Shown here piece by piece: positions 13,741-25,524 of a DNA stretch of 64,000 bases. Source of the stretch: Penelope pileata (taxonomy: Eukaryota > Chordata > Aves > Galliformes > Cracidae); assembly GCA_013396635.1 (NCBI GenBank), contig WBMW01001708.1, positions 1,306,105 to 1,370,104 of the forward strand, written 5' to 3'. Made by a program: the position numbers and the translations under genes. How positions within the stretch are numbered: the first letter of the stretch is position 1; the number at the start of each line of letters is the position of its first letter. Under the pieces are notes generated by a model. It saw nothing but the letters and a program-made list of their open reading frames with translations, was not told the origin of the DNA and made no database searches.

Positions 13741-16700
13741 TGTTTTCTTAATTAAGAATATCTGCTAGTTTGGATGGCCCATTGCTATTTCCATGCTGAC
13801 AAAATCCTTGGTGCGGACTGAGTGTGTTACCAATAGACAGCTTTTGTCAGCATGTTTCAGGCTTCAGCTCAAGGCTGACATCTGAATTGAGGCCTCTATT
13901 TGGACATGCCCACCTGGGAGCTGTGCTCCAATTCCAGTTACAGTCAATGGAGATCTTGTGGGTATTGCCAGTGGGACCTGAAAATGGACACCTACTGGAT
14001 GGTTGACCAAACTGCAGTGAAGTATACTCCATATGTTTCTGTTAGGCATAATGAGAATTTAAACGCTTGGTTCCTACACAGGCACAAAATTCAGGTACAG
14101 AAGTGGAGGTGTCTTCATCTCAAGTCATGTTTGAAAACACAATGCAAATCTATCAGTACATAATTCTCCATGTCCCTTAGTTCCTATTAAATAGCTCTGC
14201 ATATAGAATCGTGGCAGCCTAGCTGTAGTGACAAAGCCACAACCTATAGAATGCACAGGCCACTTCATGTCCCTGCATGTGAGTGAGGAGCACAGGAGCT
14301 GCGCTGGATCAGACGGAAAGTTGACTTCAGCTCGGTGTCTCTGACAATGACCAGCACCAGATGTCTGGAGAAGACCATCGTTAAACAACAAGCATGTAGC
14401 AATATTTCCCCCAGTTATTTTTTTTCAAGCCTCCAACAATTTATGGCTTAAGACTGTGCTCTGCCAGCAAAAAGAAAGTCTACGTGTACTTCTTAAGTCC
14501 TTCCAGGCATGAATCAAATGGAACTGGTACAGCAGTCTGTTTCTGGGCCTGCCAAAAAGCAGCCTTAAACCCAAACTGATTTCTATTTCTGCCTTGTTTG
14601 TTCTGAAGTTGCTGATGCTGAAGCCTAATAATCACAATTTAAATTACATTAAACATTACTGGCTGTCTCATTGTTGACTTGCTAAATAAACAACACACTC
14701 ATGTGCCTTTATGCCACAGAGAGTATTAGATGAGAATTGAGGGAATAGTTGTTTGATGTAGGAAGCTGAGACTCAGTCAAAACATTTACATTATCCTAAA
14801 TCTTGTAGAAAGTGAGGATGTGAATAAAAGAGCTGCTTTTCGTCATGGAAGTGTGAAAAAAGCAGTGAAGACAGAGTTTGGTGAGGAAATGACATGCAGT
14901 TACCCTATGAGCTTATATAATGGTGAGGAAAGCACATCTTCAGGGCACACAAACCCTTCTGTAAACCTTCTGAATAGACAGGATTTGGGAGCATTTCACA
15001 ATATGTGAAGAAGGAATTGTGTGCCACAAGGTTTGTATGTTTTCACCTGCCTATTTTGGATATCAAGCAAAAAATACCTGCTCTCCTTCACTAACTTCAT
15101 TTTACATGTCGTTAACCCATTACAATGGTTACCAAAAAACCCCAGCAAAACATGAATGTTGCTCCAATCTGCATATGCCTTGAAATCAACGCAATTTATT
15201 TGATGGAACTTGTTATAAGGGTGAAAAAAAAGGAATCAGTTAAGAAGACAAGGCAGCATGGAATCTCCATGCTTGAAGTGACTTCTGCTACCTGCTTTGA
15301 TTGCGTTTGCTAGGAGTCTCTGGTGGTAGGGATACTTTGCACCTTTGTTGCTTATTCCTATATAAATACTGAGCAGTATCTAGTCAAGAATTGTGCATCA
15401 GAAATCTTTCTGATTTTTGAAGTTGTGTGTTGAGCTTGGCCAGATTGCAACTGTTCTGGTTGTCCATAGCTTTTCACAGTTTTAGAGCAAATCTTGGTTG
15501 TTTGTTGCTACAATGACAATTTGTCTGAAAAACTTCAGAATACAATGAGCACGACAGTAGTGTTTTAATGTCTGCTTTCTCTATTGAGAACAATTTTAAA
15601 TGACGGTTGCAAGAGAAAAATATGAATTTTAATTTCTTTGATGTTTGTATACAGATTTGTATGTCTTATGGAATTGCTTGTTGTATAATGAAGTCATTTC
15701 CAAATTCGTGACATAATGCAAAATTCAAAAATTAGGAGATCGTTTCCAGTACTTGTGGGTAATTTAGTACCTTTTCTAATCAGTAGTTCAGTGGAAAACT
15801 GTTCATTCTGTTTGTTATCGTTTATTGCATTGTACTCTTAATGCTTTATGGCACTTAAAACAGTGCATTTGACATTGGAAGTGCCAATGATCCGTAGTAT
15901 TTATAAGCAACATTTTTTTTCTGGATCACAGCAATCATTGAAGATTACTGGAGCTACCAGAAAACATATTTTATTAATCTCTGTTTACACCAAAATTTTG
16001 CTGAGGTCTGGTTAATGACAGGATGTTCTTGTCCACTTCTCCTTAGTTACAGGTTTGGGGAGCCAAGCCTGAAATTAGTTCTTAGAGGTAGTACCTTAAA
16101 TTGTTTCATTAAGAACAGATGGCTTATGTGTAGTTTTGGATACACTATATATTTTGATTATAATGAACATTACTTATTGTTAGCACAGATTTTATCAGCT
16201 TACCCTTTTAAAACTAAGTAAGTCCATAGTAAGTTCAAATGTTTTGTCATTTTGCTTAAAAATATTTTGCAGTGCCTTGTGGTAACATTTAGTCCTAACA
16301 TTGAATCAGGTTGCAAGCAAGCTTTTATTCAAAGTCCATATCTTAGCCTTTATTTGGTGTCTGCCTCCTAAGGGTTGTTACTTGTCTGTCTGCTGAAGCA
16401 ATAATACTGTAAAGTAATTCTAAAGGCAAATAAAATGATGACAAAATATGACCTCTAATTTCTTCGTAGTACTATCTGGGTCGAGTCTTCCATTATCCTG
16501 AACACAGATATCTTTTCTTCATTTTAACCTGCTCAGAATTGTGGAACACGCTACTAAAGTATGGAGCAGCAGACAGGTTGATGTGAAGTTGGAATAAACC
16601 TTCTGTAGATTTTGGCTTTTTTAGGAAGGTTAGGAAGGAGTGAGCAGTAAGCTGCTTTTCTTGCCTCCATCTTACAGTTTGGCCTTCTGTTTCCAGTAGC

Positions 16701-16789
16701 ACTGAGTTCCCCAGCCACAGGCAGGGCTGACCTTTGTGTTCAGTTGATTTTGGTGCAGTTATGGTGCCAGCAGGTCAGTGTGAGGTGTA

Positions 16790-16932
16790 GAATCACAGAA
16801 TGGCTTAGGTTGGAAGGGGCCTCAAAGATCATCCAGTTCCAACCCCCTGCCATGGGCAGGGTTGCAGCACACCAGATCAGGCTGCCAAGAGCCCCATCCA
16901 ACCTGGCCTTGGGCACCTCCAGGGATGGGGTG
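16790..16932 (-). mobile_element. CR1 LINE, 3' end fragment
   Basis: A severely 5'-truncated CR1 retrotransposon lies in reverse orientation. It starts on the plus strand with aatcacagaatgg, the reverse complement of the CR1 tail. It continues through the diagnostic ggttggaaggggcct and ccatgggcagg stretches and ends around the CR1 block agggatgggg. Only about 140 nt of 3' untranslated and terminal sequence remains, with no ORF. It is of the type ending in ATTCTGTGATT. Truncation at the 5' end is the rule for CR1. Confidence 0.92.
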
Positions 16933-17969
16933 TGGGGTTCTTGTCTTTGACAGGATTTCTGTGGTTTCTCTACTTCATGGGGGATGTTCTCCTGCAGGTG
17001 ACTGATCAGTCAGGTTTTCTGTTTTAATTCACTTAGTTCTTCCTCTTTCACTCTATTTGTATGACGATGTCGTGTTTGATCCAATGGGATTAGTGATTAA
17101 AGGGAATTTTAAAATGAAATTTGAAAGAGCACATAGACGTTTGCTTTTCAAAATGAGTCCCTTTAATGTCTATATGAAAAAATCAGATGTAGGAGAAAAA
17201 GGCAAGAAGGAGAAAGTGTGTACAGTTCTAAATGAAGGGGATTACAAAAACAGGAAGCAGCAAAAGTGTGGGTGGGATGAGAGCTTTCTTGCCATGGGTG
17301 AATGCGTTAGGAGTTTGCTGAAGAAAACAGTTGGTAACCAATGAAGGACTTTTTCAATAGGAAAACGCTCTGTTGATGCTGCTATAATGACATTTATTTT
17401 ATTGAATGTACTCTGAATAATAACGAGCCATCTCTCTAGCTTTGTGACACCTTGTTAAGTTTTTTCTGTGAAACACAGCTGTAAAGTTACTTGATCCATG
17501 AACAGACCGTGTCCGTCTTGCTTCGACAGCTTGCTGATTTCATACACCCACCCTTTGTAAGCTTGGATCCAGCTTCCACCCCTGTCACAGAGCACCTTAC
17601 TTTGTGCCTGTGCTAGTGAAATCGAAGGCTCCCTGCTGCCTTTTCCTCTCATCCTGGCCTTTGGGTGCTGAAGGCACACTGTTCTGTTGCATTTTATCAG
17701 AAGTGGGATTTATGCCTCCCTTCCATCTCAGGCTTAGCCTGATCCCGTAATTTAGCAATACAGTAGTAAAGTAGTGCTTACTACCAAGTTTTATTTAGGA
17801 AAGCTTTTATATTTTTAAAATTACTGTACTTTTGCTGTCCACATCCTTACTTTTGTCTCTGCAGTCCGTCTGCATGCGTGCTCTCCTAGGGTCATAGTGT
17901 GGGACCTATTTTCCGCAAAACATTGGCTTCTCCTGCTGGAAAAGTAACTTCTCATCAACAGCTGTTGCC

Positions 17970-17988
17970 AAAAAAAAAAAAAAAAAAA
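17970..17988. repeat. Poly-A run (19 nt)
   Basis: A homopolymer A stretch in intron 6. It encodes lysines in one short frame, which is an artefact of the run. No associated element is recognised. Confidence 0.8.
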
Positions 17989-18416
17989 TCCCTTTGTGCA
18001 TTTATTTCTTCAGACTGCTTTATCTGTCTTATAAATTCAGCAAATGTTGATATTCTGTGCTTTTTATTTGCTTCAGATGATATACACCACATTGTTTTTA
18101 AAGTGTGTGTTTTACTTAGCTGCCAAACGCTTTTCATTGCCAGTGCAGTTTAGCAGATGGGTTTGAAGGGTTCAATTAAATGTAATTTGGGCTTCCATTT
18201 TTCTTCCAGCATCTTTACATGATTCTTTAAATCAACATCAACATTTTTCAAGGCTTTGCATTAATCCTATATTTTGCTCATTTCTAATAATTTCATCAGT
18301 CAGTCGTAGAGCATTTGGAAAAAGGCAGCCTCTGATTTTATGTTGTTATGTACCGTTGTTGATTGGTACTTTTGAAAAACAGATGTGACATTTTAAAATG
18401 TTATTAATATTGCTAT

Positions 18417-18743
18417 TTAATCCATCTTCATTATTTCCAGTTTTAGTGCATTTGATTGTTTGAGTGCTTGCAGTTCTGCCATAATTTTATCTCCCATCAG
18501 AGAAATTTTTAAGGAATTATTGATGAGATCTAATGAAGACTTTGTTGAATGCTTTCTTGGGGGACCTTTTTTGGGACATGAGCTCCTCCTAGTTTCCTGT
18601 TCCTTATGTTTCTTATTGAGCATTATCTTTGAAAGTGTTGTGGCCTGCCTGTAAGAACAGGAAGAGCTGGGACTTGGCTTAACCTGGGCCATCTCGATAG
18701 GCTGCAGGAGCGCCGAGGACAAAACGCCACGGGATGTTGATTA
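18417..18743 (-). pseudogene. Unidentified minus-strand coding-like segment
   Basis: On the minus strand a frame of about 107 codons runs from a stop at 18741-18743 to a stop at 18417. The translation is Ser/Lys/Arg-rich. It contains the basic stretch KKHKEQETRR and ends in an amphipathic helix-like tail that includes GDKIMAELQALKQS. There is no good ATG near its 5' end; the first internal Met follows LLQPIE. I do not recognise the family. The composition looks more like protein than the surrounding shadow frames, so it may be a decayed retrocopy or the end of a mobile-element protein. It may equally be a chance frame opposite T-rich intron. Confidence 0.25.
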
Positions 18744-20473
18744 CTGCTTGTCATGCAGATGCAGTTCATGAAGTTGAAGGCTTTGAGCTGTATTTTGATG
18801 ACTTCACAGCTGAGTTCCATGATTTACCTTTCAGAGCATCCTCAATGAGAGTTTAGTGAATGTGTGGTTTCTAAGATGAGTTTCTTGCATTACTTTGGTT
18901 TTGCTGGCAGTCCTTAATTATTGTTGTCAGCTTCTTCACCCGCTTCAGGAACTCCACACAGCAGGTTGCTTGGCTTGGGTGCTGCCCTCTGCTCTGCGTT
19001 TTGGCTGCTGAAGTAACAGCATATATCTTTTTCATACTTGAGCAAGTGTCAGAGAGACAGGTAGAGGTGAGGACTGGTGCAGGTCTCAAGCCTGCAGACT
19101 AAGCATCACAGCACGAGAAGCTTGGCAGTAGTTATCCTTAGTGACCTGCCTTCATTTCTGAGCACTTTATCATTTTACACAGCAGTTGTGTTTGTCTGGC
19201 ATAACCTGGTATTTTCTTTACCTTGCCTGGGATTGTACTGCAGGCAGATACTTTGCTAAAGATGGGGTGTTTTAAGAATGTCAGCTTAGCAGTTAACACA
19301 GTCAGCTTTGTGATTTGTGTTTTCACGTGGGTTGGTTTTGATATCTGTGGGCTTGTAATAGCACTGTTTCATGCCTAATTTCATGTTAGACTTTGAAACA
19401 CAAGAATTATGGTAATAAATATTTTCTGTATTCTAAGAATTGGGCAGATGCAGCACGTAACTTCTTATTTTGGTGTAGGTTCATTCTGGATGTTACTTGA
19501 TGCTTGAGCTAGCAATCAAACACGCCAGTGCTGTTATTAAGGTATATAGGTTTATTATGAAAAATGAGAGTCCCTGAGCTCAGCTGGTGCATTGCATTAT
19601 GTATGCCTTCCCATGAGCCACTGACCTGTTTTTTCTTAAGTTTCCTTCAGACCTTACAGCGCTGTGCTCTAGCCTTAAAAAATATTGTTGCCTTGGTGAA
19701 AAAGTGCAAAAGCTTGTTACAGTGCTTCAGGGACCCTAATGAATCCGAGAAAGTCAGAAGACTGATTAACTGAATCTGAAAGGTGTGGGTGATGTTTTAT
19801 AAGCAGGCTGATGGGCTCTGTTCCCTCTTGACGAAGGAACTGCAGGGTTATTGAGTAGTTCTTTACGAGAAGTTATTTCTTTGCAGATGTGGCTATGGCC
19901 TCTAGTAGTAATCACGCTTTTTCATGACTTCTTGAAGCTTGTTGGTGATCTTTGTGCGTAGCATTGAAATAAGAGACGAAAGTACGAGGTTATTTAATGC
20001 CTTATTATCCCAGAGAGAATAGTTGTATGATGTCATGAAGAATTTCAATGGAACATAATATTTCAATGTCATTCACATTTCTGCTTACAATATCTACAGT
20101 TTTACATTACGACATACAGAGCTATGTGTTTTTTTTAGTTATGGCCTCTAACAGCATGGTATGATCTGCCTTTATTATTCAGAGTGATCCTCCATGCCTC
20201 TGTACTGAAGGCATAGCTAAAGTCAGCTAACAGAAGAAAAGTCTCTTCTGTGGTAAGAAGAATCTCAGTTATCAAAGCTATTAGGGTGGATTTTCCTGAC
20301 CATTTTAACTTGGAAAGGTCTGAGAGTGCCACTGGAAAACACCATCCCTGCTGCTTGTTTCTGTTTCCTCAGTACTCCTTCTTACTGGCCTTAGTGCTTG
20401 TAGAAGAACAGATCTGGCTGAAGAAATGACAAAAAAGAGTAAGTTTTGAGTGATCTGTGTGTTTGTTTTTCAG

Positions 20474-20636
20474 CGATGTGCATATTGTAAGCACCTTGGA
20501 GCCACTATCAAATGCTGTGAAGAGAAATGTACCCAGATGTACCATTACCCCTGTGCTGCTGGAGCAGGCACATTTCAGGATTTCAGTAACTTGTCCCTCC
20601 TTTGTCCAGACCACATTGATCAGGCTCCTGAAAGAT
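20474..20636 (+). CDS. KMT2C: KMT2C exon 7 (PHD1 of the extended PHD)
   Basis: This exon encodes the PHD half of the first extended PHD finger. Zinc ligands are visible in order as CAYC, CCEEKC, YHYPC and CPDHID. Extended PHDs of this family serve protein and nucleosome contacts within the COMPASS-like (MLL3/4) complex; that role is family knowledge. The acceptor is ttgtttttcag and the donor gtaagt. The exon starts on a whole codon (Arg) and ends with one base of a serine codon, completed by the exon at 22382. The short stretch FSNLSLLCPDH differs slightly from mammals, but every ligand is present. Overlapping frames in this interval are shadows. Confidence 0.97.
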
Positions 20637-22381
20637 GTAAGTACACTTTATTCAAATGCCACATACTGCCTCAGCTGAAGATTTAGTAACTCCATGTATT
20701 TTTTTTGTAACCAATATCCTACTTCAGAAGAGCAGAGTATCCTGTAAGATGCCTAAATTTGCTTGAGTAAGCTTAAATTCAGCATGTGATTTTATTCATA
20801 AACTGCTGACATTGATGTTGCATCATAGTGTTTGTCACGTGAAGAATTGAGATTGTATATTGCATAGATTTCAGGCTTGTTGACTTTCTGTAAATAAATC
20901 AAGTCTACTTTATTTTTGAAAGCTATTACTAATTTTTTATTACAAAAACATATTCTTAATGCGCTTTTGATTGTGTCTTAGAAATAGAAGTGTAGTTGTG
21001 TAGATCCAGAGCAGTTAGGATGCATTTCCTGGTGATGTTAAAAAAATTATTTGCTTTCCAGTTGTTGTACATCCTAAAAGCTTGTTTGCAAACCAGCTTA
21101 CGCTGTGCTTGCCAGGTTCTCATAGGATTCAAGAATCTCCACTGCAGGCAGGGCACTTGGCACTGTCATCAGAGTTGTATTGGAGTGTGTTCTTGTTACC
21201 TTTTCTGAGCATGTTTTTAGGGAAGCTTTTTTTGGCACTGTTCCATTCAAACTTTGAAATATAATTCAGTCAAGTATTTTTGAAGTTTTCTTTTTGCCAT
21301 GTAGTATTACTTATTCGGACAGTAATTTGAACAGCAGAGAGGAAGGGGATATGTGTGTGGACCAGTTTTGCCTTTCAGTCTTAACTCAGACCTCTTCATC
21401 CTCTGTTGCTCACGCTGCCTTCAGGTGCAGGTTTGCCTTCTGGCTTGTAACTGGGGCCAGCAGAGGGAGCATTGGGAGCACAGGAGGGAGACTCCCTGCT
21501 CCGCAGGGCAAAGCCACCCTGACCTTGCTCACGTGGAGGAACAGCTGGAGGAAAAGCCCTGGTCCCTGAAGTGCTCCAATAGGACACATTCAATCACTAT
21601 GCAAGATAGCTTTGGTGAACCACCTCTGTTTTCAGGAGCTGAGCTAAAGTTGAGCATGCTTAATGCAGGTGTAATTGTCAGAGAGTTTAGCAGTGGAACT
21701 GCAATACTGCTATTTAACAGGTGTAAATGAGATTTATTTGTAGAGGCCACATGTTTGTAGGAAGGACAAGGCATGCTTTTTTCATAGAGTCATAGAATGG
21801 TTCAGGTTGGAAGGGACCTTGGAGATCATCTTGTTCCAACCCCCCTGCCATGGGCAAGGACACCTCCCACTAGACCAGGTTGCCCAAGGCCTCATCCAGC
21901 CTGGCCTTGAATACTTCCAGGGAGGGGGGATCCACAACTTCTCTGAGCAGCCTGTTCCAGTGTCTCCAGTGTTTTTTGCCCTAGCTCAGATTAGAACATC
22001 TATATTGCAAGCACTTCGGATCAATAGTAGTTTTAGATCTGCTATGAGTTTTATTTTGTACTTATTCCACATGAGAATTGGTCCAAAGCTAAATAATTGA
22101 GCTGGTCCTAAAGGGGGAAATAGTGTAAACCTGTTTCTTTCGGTAAAACTTTATTAAGGTTTAAAATGAATGTACTTTTGTTATGAGAAGATTAGTTGAG
22201 TGTATCAGAAAACCAAATGGAAGGAGTAGTTATTAAATATATTAATTAAATTTGAATTTTGTAAAAATGATGAAGTTTTGTAAGCACAAGAACTACTGAG
22301 GAATTTCTTGGCTTCACTGGGTTTGTTGAATTGTTAATAATTTAAAATTAAATAATAATTGGAAAAATGATTTATTTGTAG
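20637..22381 (+). other. KMT2C: Intron 7 (phase 1)
   Basis: This intron runs from gtaagt to ttgtag. It contains one CR1 3' fragment (about 21783-21975) and a GC-richer pocket (about 21410-21560) with overlapping open frames on both strands that I cannot assign to any family. Nothing else was recognised. Confidence 0.9.
21783..21975 (-). mobile_element. CR1 LINE, 3' end fragment
   Basis: A reverse-oriented, 5'-truncated CR1 begins on the plus strand with catagagtcatagaatgg, the inverted tail. It continues with ggttggaagggaccttgg and the ccatgggcaagg block, and fades after cctgttccagtgtctcc. It resembles the 16.8 kb copy in its tail but keeps about 50 nt more. It has no coding capacity and lies roughly 400 nt upstream of exon 8. 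Confidence 0.92.
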
Positions 22382-22553
22382 CAAAGGAAGAAGCAAATTG
22401 TGCAGTGTGTGACAGCCCTGGAGACCTCTTAGACCAACTGTTTTGTACTACCTGTGGCCAGCACTACCATGGGATGTGCCTAGACATACAAGTTACACCT
22501 TTGAAAAGAGCAGGTTGGCAGTGTCCTGATTGCAAAGTGTGCCAGAACTGCAA
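22382..22553 (+). CDS. KMT2C: KMT2C exon 8 (PHD2)
   Basis: This exon encodes the second PHD finger. The ligand sets CAVC, CTTCGQHYHGMC and CPDC are visible, and CQNC opens the third finger. The core reads CDSPGDLLDQ and ends with TPLKRAGWQC, the stretch that holds the human R380 position. The acceptor is atttgtag and the donor gtaagt; a second gtaag lies four bases further on, so the donor is tandem. The first two bases finish a serine codon and the last two open a lysine codon, completed at 23575. All zinc ligands are intact. This is the canonical C4HC3 layout, with strong similarity to mammalian KMT2C. Confidence 0.97.
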
Positions 22554-23574
22554 GTAAGTAAGACTTGAAGGGCACGAGGGAAGTAAGCTCTTAGATGTGT
22601 GTGCTGTGATTCTAAAACATCTATTTTATTATCCATTCTTTTTCCCCCAAAAATGTAGATTATTTGCTCTGATATATGTGTTACAATATTCTATCAGTTT
22701 AACTAGTCAGATCCTTGTGCTGGAATCTGTAAGAGCCAAGCTGGATTTCCTGCACATCATGCCCCCAGAGTTTTCATCATTTTGGCAGGTTCTGGAGAGC
22801 TGCTAAATCTAGTGATTTCATCATCCTTTTGTACAGGATGTTTTTTTTTTCAAATTTACCAACTTAACAGATTAGTTTGATGTAGTACCTTTACAATTTG
22901 GGAACCTGAGAAAAAAACACTGAATTACTGCCTCATATACCTGATCAGGCAGCATGTTGTTTTTTTCTGAGCAGAACACTCACTATTTGGCTGCATCCAG
23001 GTTCTCTTACTTTCAAGAAGGCTGTTCCCTAATCACACACAGCTGACAGCAAATGCCAGCAATGAAGTTATAGTTATGCATATTCTAAAAAGTGTCCCTG
23101 AAAGTGACATTTGCTAGCAAACTCTTGAGTCAAGAAGTAGAAGAAAATCCATATAAGGTGACATTGTAGGAGCTTTGCTAGTCAGAGATGATAGTTTTGG
23201 ATTATTTTTTTTTTTAGGAAAAAATGTATTTAGACTGATCGTAGGAACAAGTAAAAACGCATTTTTTTCAGAAAGAAATAAAATACATATTTCAGATTTT
23301 GAACTGATTTCAGTACAGAAAGGCCATTAAGTCTACCTACATGTCTGTAAATGAAAATGGAGTGATTGCTGGAAGTCTGGTTGCACAGACTCAGCACTTT
23401 CTACAGTAAGCATGATATACTTAATTCATATTTAATAGAGCCATTTGTTAGTGATGTTCATGTATTTTCATAGCTCAGCTATCTACTTTTCTGTTCAGGC
23501 TTTTCATCAAACAGATTTTTTGTTGTGACTTATTTAAATAATTTTTAAAATACTACTATTTTTGTTATTCTTAG
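22554..23574 (+). other. KMT2C: Intron 8 (phase 2)
   Basis: A one-kilobase intron bounded by gtaagt and ttcttag. It is AT-rich, and I see no repeat family, RNA gene or exon-like segment in it. Confidence 0.9.
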
Positions 23575-23689
23575 ACATTCTGGGGAAGACAACAAGATGC
23601 TGGTGTGCGATACATGCGACAAAGGCTACCATACTTTCTGTCTGCAACCAGTTATGGACTCTGTACCAACGAATGGTTGGAAATGTAAA
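23575..23689 (+). CDS. KMT2C: KMT2C exon 9 (PHD3 core)
   Basis: This exon carries the core of the third PHD finger: HSGEDNKMLVC, then CDTCDKGYHTFC, then NGWKCK. The Met, Trp and Asp placement is typical of methyl-lysine reader-type PHD folds, but binding specificity cannot be judged by eye. The acceptor is ttcttag and the donor gtgagt. The first base completes lysine and the exon ends on a whole codon. It joins exon 10 to give KCK|NCRVC, which closes the finger. Confidence 0.97.
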
Positions 23690-24400
23690 GTGAGTTGAAT
23701 GTTTTCAGAATAATTCCTCATCATTACAGGGAACCAAATTTTGCTACCCACATTATGCTAGATGTGTTGCAGATGGCTGTTACCATGTAACATACCTTGC
23801 AATTTCTGAAGGAATCCCAATTACATAGCTCCAGAGAGGAGAAGGGAGGAGAAGGATCCAGGGGGAGTGAATAACCTCTGCTTAATGACAACTGCTCTCA
23901 TAAACTAAAATAAGCCACATGTAAACCACATGTAAACTAAAAGCTGTTCAAAGTATTATATGTGATCTATCCTTGAAGGCTGGTTATATTTGACCACTCC
24001 TTGATTTCCAGAAGGGGAATTCTTCTATAGCTCCAGGGTTCCTTTGGATTTGAGGAGGGCAGGGTGCAATTGTTGTTTAGTCAGTGACTTTGTGAGTAAG
24101 TACTAAAAATACAGTTTCAAGGTAACAAGGGAAATCCCTATACGTGAGATGTATGTCATTTCATAGTCAATTAGTGATAGTCATAAGAAGACAGAGGTAA
24201 GAAATACTCCTCTCAAGTAAGGGAGTAGTGTGAGGAAACTTCTTGCAGTTGCACAAGGTCTTTATGATCTGTTATCAGATCATGGATAATTTATTAATGT
24301 TATCAAAGATAGAAACTTTCTTTAATACAAAAGAGGATAATGTCAGTTAATGCATAATGTGAAATATCATAATTAACAATTAAATTCTTGTGATCTCTAG
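23690..24400 (+). other. KMT2C: Intron 9 (phase 0)
   Basis: A 0.7 kb intron bounded by gtgagt and gatctctag. It contains a tandem pair of the 11-mer ccacatgtaaa at about 23925-23947. No other feature was seen. Confidence 0.88.
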
Positions 24401-24573
24401 AACTGTAGAGTATGTGCTGAGTGTGGCACACGAACAAGTTGTCAGTGGCACCATAATTGTTTGGTATGTGACAGTTGTTACCAGCAGCAAGACAACTTAT
24501 CTTGTCCTTTCTGTGAAAAACTGTGCCTCCAAGACTTCCAGAAAGATATGTTGCATTGTCACATGTGCAAAAG
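24401..24573 (+). CDS. KMT2C: KMT2C exon 10 (end of PHD3, start of PHD4)
   Basis: The exon closes PHD3 with NCRVCAEC. It then runs through a Cys/His-rich connector (QWHHNC, CDSC) and opens the next PHD with CPFC and HCHMCKR. The acceptor is gatctctag and the donor gtgagt; the last two bases start an arginine codon finished at 25364. By memory of the human protein, the loop after CPFC differs: here it reads EKLCLQDFQKD, where human has a Gly-Lys-Cys-Tyr-His type loop. There is also an extra cysteine in RTSCQW. The canonical ligands CPFC and HCHMC are kept, so the fold should survive. Confidence 0.96.
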
Positions 24574-25363
24574 GTGAGTCCTGTAGTTTTGTTAAGTTGT
24601 ACTAAAATGCCTAAAGCTTATAGTGAGCTGTATGACATTAATGAATTTTTGTGAAAGGTTTAGGCTGTGTGTGGTGCACAGTACTGTTACATCTTGTGCA
24701 ACATCTTGATGCTCCAACCCTAAATACCACAGACATTATTAGATAGTCTTATTTTAATCTTAGCAAGTGAGTTGTGATTGGCAGTTATCTGTCCTCTCTT
24801 GATAATAAGGTGTACAGAGAAATACATGCTGCTGCTGTTTATTATATTACATCTATTTTGTGAGTAAACAGACAAGAAGGGTCATCATCCTAATTTTTAT
24901 AAGCACAGTTTTAATTTTTACATCTCTTCATTGCATAAGACTGTTTTGTAAACAGAGTTAGTAGCAAGGGTCTCCTGTTGTTAAATTTTCAAGTTTGTGC
25001 TCTCTGTTCTCTTTTGTTTGTTTTCCTGTGCCAGTAATAAGAACTAAAACAAGAACAACAAAAAAGTTATTGGGAGTCCTTAAGAATGTAGACCATTTCA
25101 TATTCAGTGCTTTGTACCTTGCTGTGCAGCATCCTCATACTGCTTGTATGTGTTGTGGTGTCTGATTGGCTTTAGCAACAGTTCAGGACTTCATGTTTAT
25201 ATTTGTTCAGTGCTTGACACACTGATACATCATTTTTATTTCTCTAAAATTCTTCCTGGTATCGGTTGAAACTTTTTATTTCCTCAGAGGAATGGAAAAC
25301 AGTGCTAGTATATTTTGTATTTTTATTACTAAGATCTCAGTCAAACTAAATTAATCTCCCCAG
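24574..25363 (+). other. KMT2C: Intron 10 (phase 2)
   Basis: A 0.8 kb AT-rich intron bounded by gtgagt and ctccccag. I see nothing else in it. Confidence 0.88.
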
Positions 25364-25524
25364 GTGGATTCACATAGAATGTGACAGATCTCCAGGTAGT
25401 GAATTGGAGTCTCAGTTGAAAGACTACATCTGCACTCTTTGTAAACAAGGAGAAGGGGATCAGACACAGTCTTGTGATGTAATGGATACTTCTGAACTCA
25501 TTCCTGAACCTGACAGTATAACAG
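25364..25524 (+). CDS. KMT2C: KMT2C exon 11 (end of PHD4 and acidic linker)
   Basis: This exon completes PHD4 with RWIHIEC and YICTLC, the last His and Cys ligands, and then enters a fast-evolving acidic linker (GEGDQTQSCDVMD). The acceptor is ctccccag and the donor gtaatc, a less common GTAAT donor. The exon starts with the third base of an arginine codon and ends with one base of the next codon (phase 1). Similarity to mammals is strong up to the last zinc ligand and weak after it, as expected for this linker. Confidence 0.95.

Larger units (their letters stand above)
291..20473 (+). other. KMT2C: Intron 6, 20.2 kb, phase 0
   Basis: This is the largest intron in the window and it splits the first ePHD between its C2HC knuckle and its PHD half. 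It starts with gtgagt and ends with tgtttttcag. I see no supported gene inside. It holds a T-rich tract with coding-like minus-strand frames (about 1.3-3.2 kb), a TATC/CATC microsatellite near 1280, long T and A runs, a CR1 3' fragment at 16.8 kb, a minus-strand coding-like segment at 18.4-18.7 kb and a phase-matched exon-like segment at 19.65 kb. Most short reading frames here are uninformative. A large 5' intron is a usual place for enhancers, but no specific site can be named from the sequence. Confidence 0.9.

Noticed and set aside
21353..21730. 125-codon plus-strand frame in intron 7
   Set aside because: It lies in a local GC-rich patch, shows no recognisable family and overlaps open frames on the other strand; no splice or conservation evidence.
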